The notes under the pieces are model-generated. The model was not told where the DNA came from, did no database searches, and was given only the letters and a program-made list of their open reading frames with translations. A program made the translations under genes and the position numbers. This document shows, piece after piece, positions 23,404-36,504 of a DNA stretch of 64,000 bases (positions are counted from its first letter, which is position 1; each line of letters starts with the position of its first letter). This DNA is from Klebsormidium nitens (taxonomy: Eukaryota > Streptophyta > Klebsormidiophyceae > Klebsormidiales > Klebsormidiaceae), in the NCBI GenBank assembly GCA_000708835.1, contig DF237064.1, forward strand, positions 1 to 64,000, read 5' to 3'.

Positions 23404-26400
23404 CTAGGTGCCACCTTGATTGAAAGATGGGAGAAATTCCCAAAAAATGGTGGTTGAATTTGTACACCAGGACGACACTCGCATCCAACGGAACCTGAGG
23501 AGCTCCTTGACTCGTTGAACCTGCTCAGCCGAAAAGGAAACCTGCAACGACCTATTTCGACTTGCGACTTGTCTCGAAGCAGTCACGACGAAGGGCTTTC
23601 CAAACCAACGATGGTGGGACGAAATGCAAGGATTAACGCACCTTTTAGGGCCGTGACGTTTGAAGTCAGAACAAAGAAGTCGAGGAGTACGACCATCGCC
23701 CGCTCGAACCTCCAAATCTGGACAGAGAAAAAGAATCAGCTTAGAGAAGATCGGCGGTTGATCGCATGGCTGTTTATCCATTCTGTGCAAGGCCTTACTT
23801 ACAGCTACGGTGGCCTAGAGACAAAAGAGCCAAAGCTTTGACTGGTACTTCGTTTTGACGTTTTTGAGTTACTTGTTTTGAAGTTCACTCCCGGAGCCTC
23901 CGTAGAGTCGGTTGACCAAGACCCGAATGAAACGAAACGGAAAATGCAGATAAAGCAGCCCGGGTTTGCGACACCCTGACGTGGCTAGCAGATATTGACA
24001 TGACAAGAAAAGGCGTACAAGATTCCCGGCGGATGAAGCGTCTCTTTTCTGTATCACACGTTGAAAATATGGAACCACATTTTTTATAACTTGAGAATAC
24101 TGTTGTCCGCTTTCCTTATTGCTGAAAGGACCCTTGACGATGCAAACCACTTTATAGTGACGACTTTAGTTTTTGAGGGGATGCACGCATTCTGGTCTCC
24201 TTCTCGGGCCGTCACTTCCAAATTGCTGATCAATCCCGGGTAATCTTGCCGCAGCACCGACTTAAGGCTGACTTTCCGACAGGCTGACCCTAGCCGCCTG
24301 ATCGACAGGCAAAGGACCATTAGACTGACCACCTCAATTGTGGTAGAGAGCACAACTCAAATTCTGGTGAGGCGGCCAGTTTGACGAGTTGCCAATTGGC
24401 TGGTCGTATCTTTCTGCGGCCATCGTCATTGCAAAAGAAGTTCGTGTAGGGGCACGCAAAAGCGGATCGCTCGCATTATCAAGTCGGGGACAACCGGTTG
24501 AAGACCAGAACAGCTCAAGTGAAAGTTGCAAGAGCCGGGGTTCGAATCCCATTCTGCCTCAGGATTAGCGTGGACAGTGAAAGCGAGAAGAGTTTTTTCA
24601 GTCGCTTATGAGAAAGTGACCGACGAAGACCAGCTCGAACGACACTTCTACAAGGAAGCACGTTCGGGAGAGTCTGGGCACTGACCAGCATAGGAATCGC
24701 GAACAGCTTGAAGAAGCTGGAGACATGGACGGCCAAGAGGACGTCTAACCACCTGCAATCCGGACGACGACTGCGGTTTGCGTTTCTCTTTCTTTCTTAA
24801 CGCAAGAAAATGGGTTTGACTTCTCCAGAGGACACAGGCAACCTCTACGCCGCCGCTTAAGAACGTTGTACATGCAGAGACGATGCTTCAGACCTGTCAA
24901 CTGCGGTGCAAAGCGGCGCAGGACTGCAAGAGGCGGGACGGATCCTGCGGCTAATATGCCTTTGCTCTGGCGAGGCAACAGGGAAAAGCACGACTTACAG
25001 GGCTGGACGATCACGTCAGAACATGCCACTGTAAAAAGTTTTGCCCTCCCTTTGACGTAACGCGTGACGTCACTCAGCGAAGCAGCCACGTAGCTCTTAC
25101 CTGCGCTTCGGAGCCAGCTTCCAGTGGTGGACAAGGAGGAGGATGACTGCGGTGTACGGAAGGGTACCCAGCACGAGCTCCGTTAGGAAACACTGCGCAG
25201 AATGGGTCCAGAAACTCAGTTACAGAAACGGTTGAGCGGGACTCGTGATTGGATGCCGATTTTTGGTCTGAAGCGACTGAAGTGTTACGGCAGTACTGAC
25301 TTCAAACAAGCGGGAAGCGGGCCGGGGACGCGGGCACCTGTTCTTGTATAACAACGATTTTGACCTTCAGAGCTCATGACTCGGATTCAAGTGACATTTC
25401 TCGCCAGACTACACTGCGCACGCGGAAATACGGTTCTCAACCCGCGAAACCCCCAAAGGACACCAAAGACTGTAGATCAATCTTTGCGAAAGAGGAAAGA
25501 GCATGCGAGGTTGCGAGAGCCATGTTGGTGTTCATTCGTTACACGAAGAAAAGTGAGCAAATAGCCGGACCCCATTTATGACGTCGAGGGTACACGTCGT
25601 GTCGAAGCTTCGTATTACATGAGGTTCGCACCGATTAGACTTTCTGCATCTCCCTTCTGCACGCAACTTGGCCTCGAAAGCGTCGCAGACGGCACTTCAT
25701 TGCGCTCTTCAATCAATCGAGCCTTCGGAGTCTCCACCAGGATGTCGCACGCATAAGTCTCAGACTTCATTACGTAAAACCCAATTGGAGGGGTTAGAGA
25801 GGCTGAAAAGTCAATTGCTGGCAAGAGATTATGGGAACCTTTGCGGCCTTTGTACTCGCTTCGCAATCTTCAGTTGGAAGCAGACATGTCCTCACGGCAG
25901 ACGTTTTCCGCACGTTTCCCTCACGGCCACGTATCAGATGGAATGCCTTTGGAGTATGAGATAAGCCGCCTGGTAATCAGAAAGTTTCACAATGCTCTTG
26001 ACTTACCCGGAAGAAGCTAGACAAAGTTGGCCAGATTGGGCCGTCGAAGATCGTCGTTGCTTTGTGATCATGCAACCACCTCTTTCCTGCAACCAGAAGC
26101 TCGGTAAGAGATTGGTTGAAAGCTCGTTTCAGAGAACAGTTGAGACGAGCAGATTTATAAGACGATATCTGCCCGTAGGTGAAGCGATTATCTAATCAAA
26201 GTGGATACTCGAACAAATAAACGGAGACAACAACAAGGACACCGAGGCGGGCGAAAAGGGATGACTTTGGAAGACGTACACTTGGACTGAGACAACAAAA
26301 CCTCACAAGTGTACTGCTAATGGTAAGTGAAAAGTTTGAGCGAGCGCCTTACAAGGGAGCCGAGAGCACTGTTGAAATGGGCCATGCGCTTCGGTCAGAT

Positions 26401-28107
26401 CAGAAGCGCAGCTGACCGAATCCGCTGGTCTCAAGCGGCGTTTCATAACCGTTCTAGCAGCTTCGCAATGAGCTGGCTTGACGCAATCACACAAAAAACT
26501 GCCGACTTCAAGCTGGGACGCATTCTGAGGGGCTGTACATGTCAAAGCTACGAAAGAAAGGTCTAAAAAGTCAGCAAGTTGAGCCAGCCCTCGTTGCTCC
26601 TACAGCTGAAGCGGCCAACTAAAAGCAAAATGTGCTTACCTGAATCAAGGAGGAGGATAGCGATTGTCGACTTCCAGAGGTACCCCTGCAGTCTATAGGA
26701 GAAAACGGCTTACTTGAGGCTTTCTGAGCGCTTTATAGAAGAGGCTTTCAGGGAGGAAACGAAAGACTGCAGACGGCCAGGAAGCAAAGGGTAGCTTATC
26801 CTAGAAAAGGGATGGCACTAAAATTCCTATCCTGGGCAGATCGTCAGCAAGCCGCTCCATCATGCACTTTACTGCACAGAGGTATACGGCATATTCCTCC
26901 AAGAATCGAGCAGGGAGAGGAAGCTGAAACGAGTCAGTTGCCAAAAGTCGGGTTATGCAGCATCCAACTTGTCGTTGACAATCGAGTGTTTGCCCCACAC
27001 CCACCTTCAGGTTTTGCCGGTGCTGAAGAGGGACGTTAAAGAGGAGGTGACGGTATGCTCTCTCCCTATGCAAGACGAGGTCGATCCAGACAACCTGTAA
27101 TAATTTAAAAACTGATTCTGATCTCAGCCATGCGATACCAGAAAAGTCTGCTCTCCAAATCAGTAGGTCAGGGCTCTAAGATTTCGTGTTTGATCTGTTG
27201 CCTCTATAGCCGCTGCACTTGACTCCTGTCTGTGTGGAGCGTCCTTGTTATACCACAAACTTCAGACTATTAATGTCATTAGCAGATGACATTAGAGGCA
27301 ACAAGCAGGGCACTAATAAGATAGTCCTTTTAGTGTCAGCAAGTACTGGGCCATGGTCTGAGCAGGGTAGATCCAAGTGCCAAACACGCACATATATCAC
27401 ACGATCAGCCTGCTTAAATGACGAACACCTTTGTCCCCCTCAAGAAACCAGATGCTACTGCCAACTATAGGGCCAACTTATCACTTCTCAACTTCACAAT
27501 AGAATTGTGATCCTATCATCTATGCTGTTTAAAGCAGTACGTAAAGCCAGCAGCTTGTGATCTTTCAAAGGCTAAAGGGTTTCCTCACTCACCATCATCT
27601 CGTGCTCGACGTACTCGTCAGCATAACAATGGCAGCGGTCCTGCAACAGGGTGTGCAGAGCGGTTGAGCCTTCAATGTTTTGGATTTGTAACAACAATGG
27701 TATTACCTCTGCTTCATTGCCCACCAACGTAGAATAGACTCTAGACTCTCTGACCCTTCGATCTTATCTGCATCTATATCTGCTCAAAATGGTGAGATGG
27801 TGAGGCAAACCTGACACTTTCTATCAAAAGTTTTTAGAGAGCGTTGTTCCGTCAACTTGCTGAATCAGTGTGCTTTGTCTAAGGCCTATTGATACCAGGG
27901 AGCATATTTGACAGATTATATGAAACATTCAATGAACGCATACTGAAAGGATACAACCGCGCCTTGCTCGTTCAGAAGTGTTGCACTGTAAGGGTTGCTT
28001 ACACAGCGTGTGAGCTTGATGTTGCCGGGTGAGTATTCCTGGTAAAGACTGGGGACCACATTGCTGCACTCAATGCATCGAAGAGCGACTGCAGATTCAT
28101 CTGCCAT
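23404..28107 (-). CDS. ARV1: ARV1 family endoplasmic-reticulum membrane protein, C-terminal exon unresolved
   Basis: ARV1 proteins sit in the ER membrane and are needed for normal sterol and sphingolipid distribution. In phase, minus-strand exons are 28107-28003, 27640-27593, 27094-27005, 26685-26640, 26086-26007, 25192-25101, 24752-24686 and 23717-23642. The N-terminal ARV1 homology domain is clear: CIECSNVVPSLYQEYSPG with Cys pairs in CIEC and CDRC, then ADEYVEHEM, IDLVLHRERAYRHLLFN and GYLWKSTIAILLLD. Hydrophobic segments follow in exons 6-8, including VSSFFKLFAIPML and MVVLLDFFVLTSNVTALK, matching family membrane segments. The first 201 residues are placed. The last exon should lie in 23404-23640, but I could not join it with confidence. 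Start ATG 28107 is chosen because the domain begins directly after it. Very small exons (46-105 nt) are typical of this gene. Confidence 0.85.
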
Positions 28108-29140
28108 CTTGAGGGAGGGGTTGCTACATATGGCCACACTAATCAAAAGGTCAATATGCCACCAAAGAAGCTCAATGTGGCCACCAGCGCACAAGAAAGT
28201 AGAGCTACCGCATGTAAGCTACTAGATGAAGCATTGCTGAGATGGGTTTGCTGGCAGCACATATGCGGTGGGTTCAGTCGTCAAGTTGAGCATGTCTCCT
28301 GATAGACGGCATGGTGGTTCATTGCTGAATATAGTAGCCAGAGATTTCCGTGTGCCAGCTGCACGCCTCTCTATTTCTAACCGTTTTTCAGCGCTCCCTT
28401 CTCACAGCTCAGATAAGGTTGCGGCTAGACCATTGCAGCTGATCGTTGGCAGCCATCAGCATTGTGATCACCATTACATTCTTGCCCGGCCTGCATCCTT
28501 TTCTGCGCCCATAAGTGAGAAAACAAAACGATAGACTGAAGAGATTAGGCCCTAAAACAGAATTTAGGGTTCTCTTTTGGAGATTGACTCCTAGAGCTCT
28601 AGCTGTCTCCCGCGCGCGCACGGCCGGGAACCGTAGGTTCCGACAAGCTGCCGCGAAGGCGGCCGCGATCCCCCCGATACAAACTTGAAAGGCCCAAAGT
28701 CACGGTTCAAAGCCCCAAACCCTTCTACAAAACCGAAGCGCAAATTCAAGTCCGTCCGATGCGAAAGGAATCACCACTGATCGTCGATGCTCCCGCAAAC
28801 ATTCGAAATATAAAATTTGATACAAACTTTACCGCTCCAGACTCCCTCCACAGACTTGACTCACAGATCAGTCACAGCAAGTCACAGATGCACAGACTGC
28901 AGCCCAGTCCACACTTTGAGTCCTGCGTCTTCAATCTGCATTTCTTCTTCGTTGCTCACAATCGCCTTTCAAGGATCATTTTGAGAAGAACGTCCTGCAG
29001 GCTGCATCACTTTCAGAACAGGAGGGAAGCACATTTCCACAATTTGGCCGCTTCTGCTTCACAAGCATAGACTTCCAGGTATATCCTTCAGGCGCTTTGC
29101 TTTTTCCCTACACCGCCGTTTGCCGCTCACAGCAGGCAGA
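28108..29140. promoter_or_regulatory. Shared divergent promoter region between ARV1 (-) and the 29141 gene (+)
   Basis: The two start codons face away from each other across about 1 kb. Inside is an inverted pair CCCTAAA (28550-28556) and TTTAGGG (28563-28569), the plant telomere-type heptamer in both orientations. Telo-box-like motifs of this kind are known in promoters of growth and translation genes. A GC-rich stretch with the palindrome ggaaccgtaggttcc lies near 28626. Whether the region drives both genes is inference. Confidence 0.45.
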
Positions 29141-30235
29141 ATGGACTACACCAACCGCTTCTTCTCCGACGCCGCAGCACAGGAGAGTCCGGCTGAGCAG
29201 ATGCATTTTGCATTCTCCTCCCCAGCATCAAGGTCAACCTCTTCCAATCCAAGCAGCAGCAGTATTTACGAGGATAGAGAAAACATTGATCCAGTCACTC
29301 TGAGATCAGCACTCACCGGCAGGCGGGTTTTGGATCGGGAGGAGCCATCAGTCAGCGGCGCAGGACAACCCCGTCTGGTAGATGCAGAGGGCAACGATCT
29401 TCCACAGTCCAGGAGTCCACTTCCAGAGAACTATCCCAGGGTCCCTCTTCAAGACATCACTGCAGTCCTGGAGCAGGTATGTCACCTAGTGCTTTGGACT
29501 TGTTCTGCTTTACACCCAAGGGGACCAGTACGCCGTCAGAGGCACTCCATTTGTTGCATGCCTTGTTTTCTGCTCCAAGAGGATGGGTTGTCAGTAGATG
29601 GGCAATAAGGAAGGTTTCCGTTGTTGGCTCCTTTTCGGAATCCAGAAGTTTTCACGAGTAGGCTCATAAAGAGATTCATCTTGCGGATTGCTTGCTGATT
29701 GCATGTGAACCAAACTTTGGGATTGATTTTGCACATTTTGTTCTGGCCTGGAAAGTGGTTTGAGTCTTCAGGAGTAAGTGCATTGTAGCAGGATAAAGTT
29801 GGTCAGGAGGCTTGGATTTCGTCTGACCGCATGTGCGGCAAATGTCTGTCGAGTATTTCATCTGTCACCCGTGAGTGCAGCAGGAAGATAGTGGATACAG
29901 CATGACTTTTCTTGCAGTGGCCCAAAAGGATGAAACCAGAATATGGTTGGCAATCATAACAAGAGCAGATTTCTTACCAGCCCTTGCAATTTCTTTTGAT
30001 AGCCATTCTCAGATTCCATTGTCCGTGCTCTTAAATTTCTGCTTCATTTTTGCAGCAAGAGTACGAGAAAGCACGAGCAAAGGTCAAAGCAGCCGCCGTG
30101 GCCAAGTCCTTTGCTCTTGAGGGTATGATGCGGGGAGGGGCGTCGTCAAAAAGCAGCACCAGCAACCAGTCAAAAGCACGCCAACTTTCAATGAGCAACT
30201 CATCAAGAAGCACGCAGCTGCGGAGTCTTCGGTGA
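29141..30235 (+). CDS. Small Ser-rich protein, unrecognised, two exons
   Basis: Exons 29141-29476 and 30056-30235 join in phase, giving 171 residues with a clean gt/ag intron of 579 nt. The ATG has a good context (cagaATGG). The N-terminal half is Ser-rich and looks disordered. Two short motifs stand out, YEDRENIDP at about 43-51 and PRVPLQDIT at about 99-107. An Arg/Lys/Ala-rich helix (QEYEKARAKVKAAAVAKSF) opens exon 2, and the tail is Ser-rich ending in SLR. Short linear motifs of the EN and PLxDIT type occur in cell-cycle regulated plant proteins, but I cannot assign a family. The composition and splice sites support a real gene. Confidence 0.65.
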
Positions 30236-31492
30236 CATCGACACTGTAGTGTACGGGACAAACCGATGGTTGAGGCTGCTCTGGTTAACTTATCCCTGCG
30301 TTTCTGACGAAACATGGTTGACCTTCAGGGAACCAGCAGGACCAGGTTGAAGGGCAGGAAAGAAATATTTATTCAAGAGCCCTGTCTGGCTGTAAGACAG
30401 TTAACACGATCACAATGTAATAATTTGATCAAGGTGGTAAGAAGGCAGAACGGTGAAGAGACTCTCCACTTAGGGATTGAGTTGAAAGTGCCTACCGGCC
30501 TAGTGAGGTCAAGCTGCACTGCAAGTACCTTCAACGAGGACCTTCACTTGACGATTAGTGGTACACTTGTATGTTTGGTAACGTAACTGAAATCTTTAAG
30601 CGAGAGGCCTGTGCTAACCTTCGAGAGTTTCTAAGTGGGCTCTCGCAATCATCAGGGGTTGTCCAACGTTTTTTTGTTTGATTGAGCATAATGTTCGCAC
30701 GCCTCTGACTATTCTGCAGTGGAATCTGGCACATGCCTTTGCCAAAGCTTATGCTATGGTCACCATCCACTAGTTCTGTGTTCATGGACCAGCGCGCCTG
30801 CTCCCCGTTGCATGGATGGACATCAATCATGTGCATGTCGTTTTGCGCATTGACCATATTGCGAAGTTTCTTGTTTACTTGGTTACCCAACATTGTAAAG
30901 GCCTCGTGATGATGCACTGAGCCATGCTTTCCAGAAGTATCGTTCAAGCATACGTATGATCGGTGACTGTAGTCTGTAGCATTGGTATGAGCTGCGACAT
31001 AAACTTATATTCAATGTGTCACGCAACTGATTCATATGGCGCGATTGATACGTTCAGTGCATGCCATGCAGTCAATACCTGCATGGCGCGCGGCACGCAA
31101 TTTGGCCCGATGGGATGACTCAACAGCTAGGCGACTCTAAGTCCGTTCGATCCACAGACTTCAGAAGCATGGACCGTTTGATCGCGGTCATTTTTGTCAG
31201 ACATGCATCATTCACATTACCATCATTCACATCCGGCCAAATATGACGAGTCTGGCACATATGCGCGCGGGCCAGGGCGGGCAGTACATGCACTGAACAT
31301 ATATTGCTTCAGGCGCGGTTGAGCAGCTTTAAGCAAGTAAGTTACAAAATCTTTGATTGCCACTGCAAATTTGAAAACATGCGAGCCAACCTGACCTTGA
31401 TTGATCACAGAAAGTTTTGACAAATTACCTATCGCGGCTCAGTGTTCGACTGGATTCACAAATTATGCTGTTCAATCCCTCCAATGTTCCTA
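30236..31492. other. Intergenic interval between convergent genes
   Basis: A minus-strand frame of 130 codons (30947-30555) is the longest open stretch. It has no recognised domain and no splice context. The rest is A/T-richer sequence between the 3' ends of the 29141 gene and PDCD2. Confidence 0.4.
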
Positions 31493-34400
31493 CTACTGCG
31501 GCACCTGAAGCCACACAACCTCTTCTTGGTACGCCTCTTTTCCCTTACACGACTTGCCACATGTGTATACCGCTATTGTCCCCCAGTCCAGAGTCTCCGG
31601 GTCGCTGCTATCGACGTGCATGTAGTACAGCAGCTGAGGCAGCACTTGGAACTCAAAGATGCGCTCGCTGCCGCACTCGGGACACGGTGGGATGCCTTTC
31701 TCGGACGGCCGATGGTCGGACGACGGCCACAGCGGCTTTGCGTCCGGTGAGCGGCAGTACCTGCGGGAAGATTGAGTCCTCTGAGAAAGAGAATTTGCGT
31801 CCGAGTGACCAAAGGTGTAAAGAACACCTTGCTAGATAGAGCAACTGTCCCCAGCAATACCAGTGCAGCGACACTTCTCTTGAGAGAGGGTATTATTGGA
31901 CTTAGACCTGTGTCCGGAGAATGACGTCGTAAGGATCGGAACCCTTTCTCGGCGTGTCTTCCAGCGTCACAACTCTTTCCAAGGCGTAATGACATGCCTG
32001 GCTCGATGCCGAAACGCAAAAAGCTAGTGCATCTCCCGGCAAAGGGCATCGCCGAGCCGAGAACAGCACTCTTCCAGGAGGAAAATCAACACTGCCATTT
32101 ACAAATACGCTTCGAAGGCCCAAACTACAAAAACCTCCACACACCTGAAAGAGGGCTGTCCTCCTGCTCTGGTATGCAGGATCAGATGGCAAACCGCCGC
32201 ACAACAGATCCCCTATCTCCGAATCCGAACGACACAATACGAATACCGCACCCGACTTCCAGTCGTCACCTTCGATGCCAAATACTACTATGAATTCTTT
32301 CATCAATCCGGCAGACCTAGACTCGACTGCCAAAAAGCACCCAGTACCGCTCCTGATAACTCCTCAAGTTCACCCTTGACAGAAACTTTTCTCCATCTCG
32401 CTCGAGCAAAAGGGTTAAGAGTACGAATCTCAGTTGAGGCAGCATAAGCGTGGGCTCACCTCAAGACCTGCTCGGGCGCGGCTGCCAGCCGCGCCTCAAA
32501 CGCCGCCCACTGCTTCTTGTCGCCCCCCATATCCCGCATCCCCGCTTCAGCCTCTTCTAAATCCTCCTCGGAAAACTCCCTTTTCTTTTCCACCCGCCGC
32601 CCGTACTGCTCCAGCAACGCGGAAACGTCGCTTAACCCGCTGTTAACCCTTCCGCTAACCCCGGCTTCCGATTCGCCCTGGTAGTCCCCCTCGGATTCGA
32701 CGGCAATTTCGAGCTCCGGCCATAGCTTCGGGTCGAGCGCCCAGGGCTTAACCACAGCGGTTAACTCCGCGGTTCTATCCCCGCCCGTCTCTTCAGTATT
32801 CTGGTTCTTCCCTGCCCCGCCTTCTGAAGCGGACTCAAACTTTTTCTGCGTCTGGCCGGACGGCCCTGCACCGCTGACGTCAGCACCGCTGTGCTGCGAC
32901 TCTGTACTGCCGTCGACGTCACGTTGCCTGCCACTAGCAGAACCGACATCAGCCTGCCTCAGCTGACCGCCCGAACTGGGCCCCAGGTCTTCGCTCCTTA
33001 TCCCAGTCTCTTTGAGCCCCTGTTCGGGGGCCCCCGCGTTCCCATCTGAAGCAGCCCCGCTCTGCCGATCGGTCCCAGCCTCCCAATCTACGGGGCTTGC
33101 AGGAAATCCAGCATCGTCCACGCCAAGCGCCGCAACCCTCTCTGTGACGTCAGCCGTCTCTCGCGTGACGTTATCTGCCCCCGTGCTACTGGCAGCCCCG
33201 CCGTCCCGACTCTCGCTCCGCGCTTCCTGAACCTTCTCCGACTCCGTACTCGCACCGCTCTCCTCCTTCCCTCGGGTTCCATGTTCTTTTATTCTCTCAG
33301 CGTCCCCCCCTTGACCCATCTCCTCTCGGGTACTGATTCCTGCGCTCTCTATCCCAGCTCTCGGGTCTACTTCCGAGCTGGTCCCTAAAGAGGCCGCTTC
33401 CTGAGAACCGCTCGCAGCAGGCCCCTGGACAGCTTCCGTCGAACACCTCGCAACTGTGTCCCGCTTACCCAACGGTTCAGCGTTCCTTGACCGCGTTTCT
33501 TCAGCGGCGTTGGACGCTTCGGACGGCCCCGCCTGTGCGTCTGCCCGGTCGCTTACGGACGGCGCACGCTTGTCCAGCCGCTTGCACGCCACTGAGTGAC
33601 CGGCCCTCCAGTGCTCGACCTGGGGAGACGGGAGGAGCCGCCGTTCAGTGCAGTGGATGCTTGGGATTGATCTTGTCACGTTTTGGTGTCAAGAAGGCTT
33701 ACATTCCGTTACTCAATCGAGATCCGTTGACAGTCCATTCTGTGAACTGCCAGAAAGGGAACTGAGTATTCTGGAATCTCTTTGCAGAAAACAGATCTCT
33801 TTCTGGCCAGAAATGTATTGGAGTGAGGCACTTTTCGAGCCGCCAAAGCAGAAACAACGTCCAATGACTCTTCTGAGAACACGGAGAAACCATGGACGAA
33901 ATTCGTGCACAAGAGTCGTGCCAAATACCTGGTGGTCTTTGGAGCAGTAGGAATGATCCCGGCACCCCCCGCAGCGCTTGTTCGCCTCCCAGGCTCCGCA
34001 CCAGTCGCACAGGGGGGCGGCGGGGCCGGCCGGGGGGAGAGTCCCGGGCTTGGCCGGCTGGAACGAGTAGAAGGGGTTGGAGCGTGGAAGCTGGCACCGG
34101 AAAACCCGGACACTGCAGCAGAGAAGGGGAAAAGAATCTGGTGTCAACAAGATGGAACAGAGGGACGAGTGGAAGGGGATGGAGCGTGGAAGCTGGCAAT
34201 CGGAAAACAGGACAGTGCAAAATAGAAGGAGACAAGGATTCGGTGTCATCAAGCTGGAACGGAGGGACGAGTGGAAGGGGTTGGAGCGCAGAAGCTGGCA
34301 CCGGAAGACCCGGATACTGCAGCCGGAGAGGGAAAGTGAGATTCGGCGTCATACGGTTTGGGGAAACTGGCTCAAGAAGATATGATACATGGGGCATTGA

Positions 34401-36504
34401 TATCGCCACGCTGGATTGAGAAACTCACAAACGAAATGACAATTGCATTTGATGGAGGCGGAAGTTAGTAAGAGCGCCCATGGTTGGTCTGCTGTGCTTC
34501 GGCGAACCTAGCCCGAAGAATCGGTTCTGCCCACGACCAATTGCACTGACATTGCTCTGGTTCACCATCGACAGAATGTTCATATGACTGTCCGACAGAA
34601 TGTTAATATGACCGTGCGACAGAATGCCAACGTGACCGTCCCACAAAGTCCTGCCCCCAGGCCCCAGCCGAGGCCCAACCGTTCTCTCGCAGGATTTATT
34701 CTAGAACAGCTGGGCACAGGCTCGGTCTCAATGAGCCAGAACCAAGGCCCAATTGTGGCTGAAAGATGAGAACACCATACGAGACCAAGAAAGAAGCAAC
34801 AGCTGCAACAATAATGGCTAATTCAGATAACTGGCATTGGCAAAGATGGACACTGCTGCAGAAGATAGTGCCGAGACTTCTTCGGACTGTTCAAAGACGG
34901 TGGCCTCTCGTTGAGGAGTGCGGCAGATCCTGAGCGAAATTGTCTGTTGCGGCGCATCCGTGAAGAATAAACGGGAACACCTGTTTCGACCACCCCTTGG
35001 AACGGAAAGTTTGATGTGGCCCAAAAGGTGTTCCGTTCTCCAGCATCTTCGGATCAGCGACGGACGCGTGTTTTGGGGCTATATCGACAAGAAAGCAGGA
35101 AAGTCCAGAAGGGGAAAAACTGACCTGTGCTTTCTATCAGGAGCCTCCTGCTGCCGGAAATGACGTTTGAGGCACGTGTTGCTCTTGCATACAAAGAGGA
35201 AGAGGGTGCGGTGGAACGCAGAAGGCTCGGACTCGAGAGGTCCGTACACCTGTGAAAGCGATCAATGAGAAGAAGAGCACCTCAACAATGTTCATTGCGA
35301 ACCTCATCACTACTGACCTCACTATTGTCACCACCAATTTGACGAGATTGGATTGAGTTCTTGCAGTCACTACCTTACTTTTTCCACATCAACAACACTA
35401 CGGAATCGCTTGTTGGTGGCAGCTTTTCACAGTGTAATCACGGTCGTGGCAGTGTTCCTTCCATGTAGACGGACGTGGAAGGTTGCCCGTAAAATCACAA
35501 ATGCCAAGACAAGGTTGGAGAACTGTGGTGCATTCTGCTGCCCAAATCCAGAAAACATCATGCCCAGCCGAAGAAAGCGTGATGGATTAATTTCAAGAAG
35601 CAGGGACATAAAGTAGTAGCCACCTGATGCATGGTGAAAAAGTCCGAATATTCTGAGCTTTACAGACTCCTTTGTGGTAAAACTGTAACCGGTACTTCCG
35701 TCGCCGGGGAAGTACTAACTTGAACAGAACTTGGCACACGAACAAAAGCATAAGAGCCCCAAACTATCTCGACCACCACCACTGCTAAAATCAAACAAGA
35801 ACCATAAGCGCCCACACACAATCTTATTGTGTTTTACTTGCTTTTTGTTTTCTAAAAGATTCTAGCCACACCCAGCTCATTTTTGATGGGGTCCGCAGAC
35901 AGGCACACCCCGTCGAAGAAAAATAAGCCCTCACACTCTGAAACCTCAATGCTTGCATATTCAACCACCACGACACGTACAATATGGACCGCTGAATGCT
36001 GCCAACATTTGGGAGCAAACCCTTACTAAACTCCAACTCTTTGACCGCACTCGAAGTCTAGTTGGTAATGGTGGCGCCCAAGGAGACAGTCTTCTTTTAA
36101 AATAGGAACATGCTCATATCTTTCACATATCAACTTGTAATTGAATTCCAAAAGATATAAAGGCTGCTTTTCTCATGAGCTGTTTTTCCACAACGGAACA
36201 GCATTTTGCAGAGTCCTGTCACACGCCAAGATACCAGATTGATATGCGGTGGTGCAACACTTACCTGCATCAGAAATGCAAGGGGTTTGCCGCAAAAGCC
36301 GCACACTGTTGCTCCCCCCTGCGGCAGCTTTACAGGGTCGAGCCATGCCGGCACACCCCCAACCTTGCTTGGAAAGAAATGCCGCTCAAGGGATTCCGGA
36401 TTTGCTGCTTCGTCCACAAACCCTAAAAGAACCTCTTCTTCCTCCTCTCCTTCCGATTCCACCTCCTCCTCGTCTTCCGAGAAAACCTCCTCTAATTTCA
36501 CCAT
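31493..36504 (-). CDS. PDCD2: PDCD2 family protein (programmed cell death 2 type, MYND zinc finger), five exons
   Basis: PDCD2 proteins act as dedicated partners of ribosomal protein uS5 during 40S assembly. Exons are 36504-36265, 35249-35125, 34112-33929, 33619-32460 and 31760-31493, in phase, about 658 residues. After an acidic start come VLLGFVDEAANP, HFFPSKVGGVPAWLDP, CGFCGKPLAFLMQVY and AFHRTLFLFVC, then FRCQLPRSNPFY. The MYND finger (CDWCGAWEANKRCGGC, YCSKDHQ, HSVAC) is split across exons 3 and 4. The C-terminal domain reads VLRYCRSPDAKPLW, PCPECGSERIFEFQVLPQLL and DWGTIAVYTC. Family members are usually 350-420 residues. Here most of the 386-codon exon 4 is a Ser/Glu/Gly/Thr-rich, apparently disordered insert between the MYND finger and the C-terminal domain, which explains the extra length. 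Confidence 0.92.
34150..34340 (-). repeat. Two degraded copies of the acceptor edge of PDCD2 exon 3
   Basis: The exon 3 start (ctgcag then the sequence coding for VRVFRCQLPRSNPF, from 34112 downward) recurs in intron 2 at about 34150-34230 and 34258-34335, roughly 90-105 bp apart. The farther copy keeps ctgcag. Plus-strand hallmark: ggagcgtggaagctggca. Confidence 0.8.
34569..34640. repeat. 24-bp unit repeated three times in PDCD2 intron 2
   Basis: Units starting cgacagaatg at 34569, 34593 and 34617 differ by a few substitutions and are exactly 24 bp apart. Confidence 0.85.

Noticed and set aside
24530-24575. T-arm-like ggttcgaatccc suggesting a tRNA
   Set aside because: No D arm or matching acceptor strand about 60 bases upstream, the stem pairs at only three positions, and it lies inside an ARV1 intron.
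30555-30947. 130-codon minus-strand frame
   Set aside because: No family signature. Kept only as a note in the intergenic entry.
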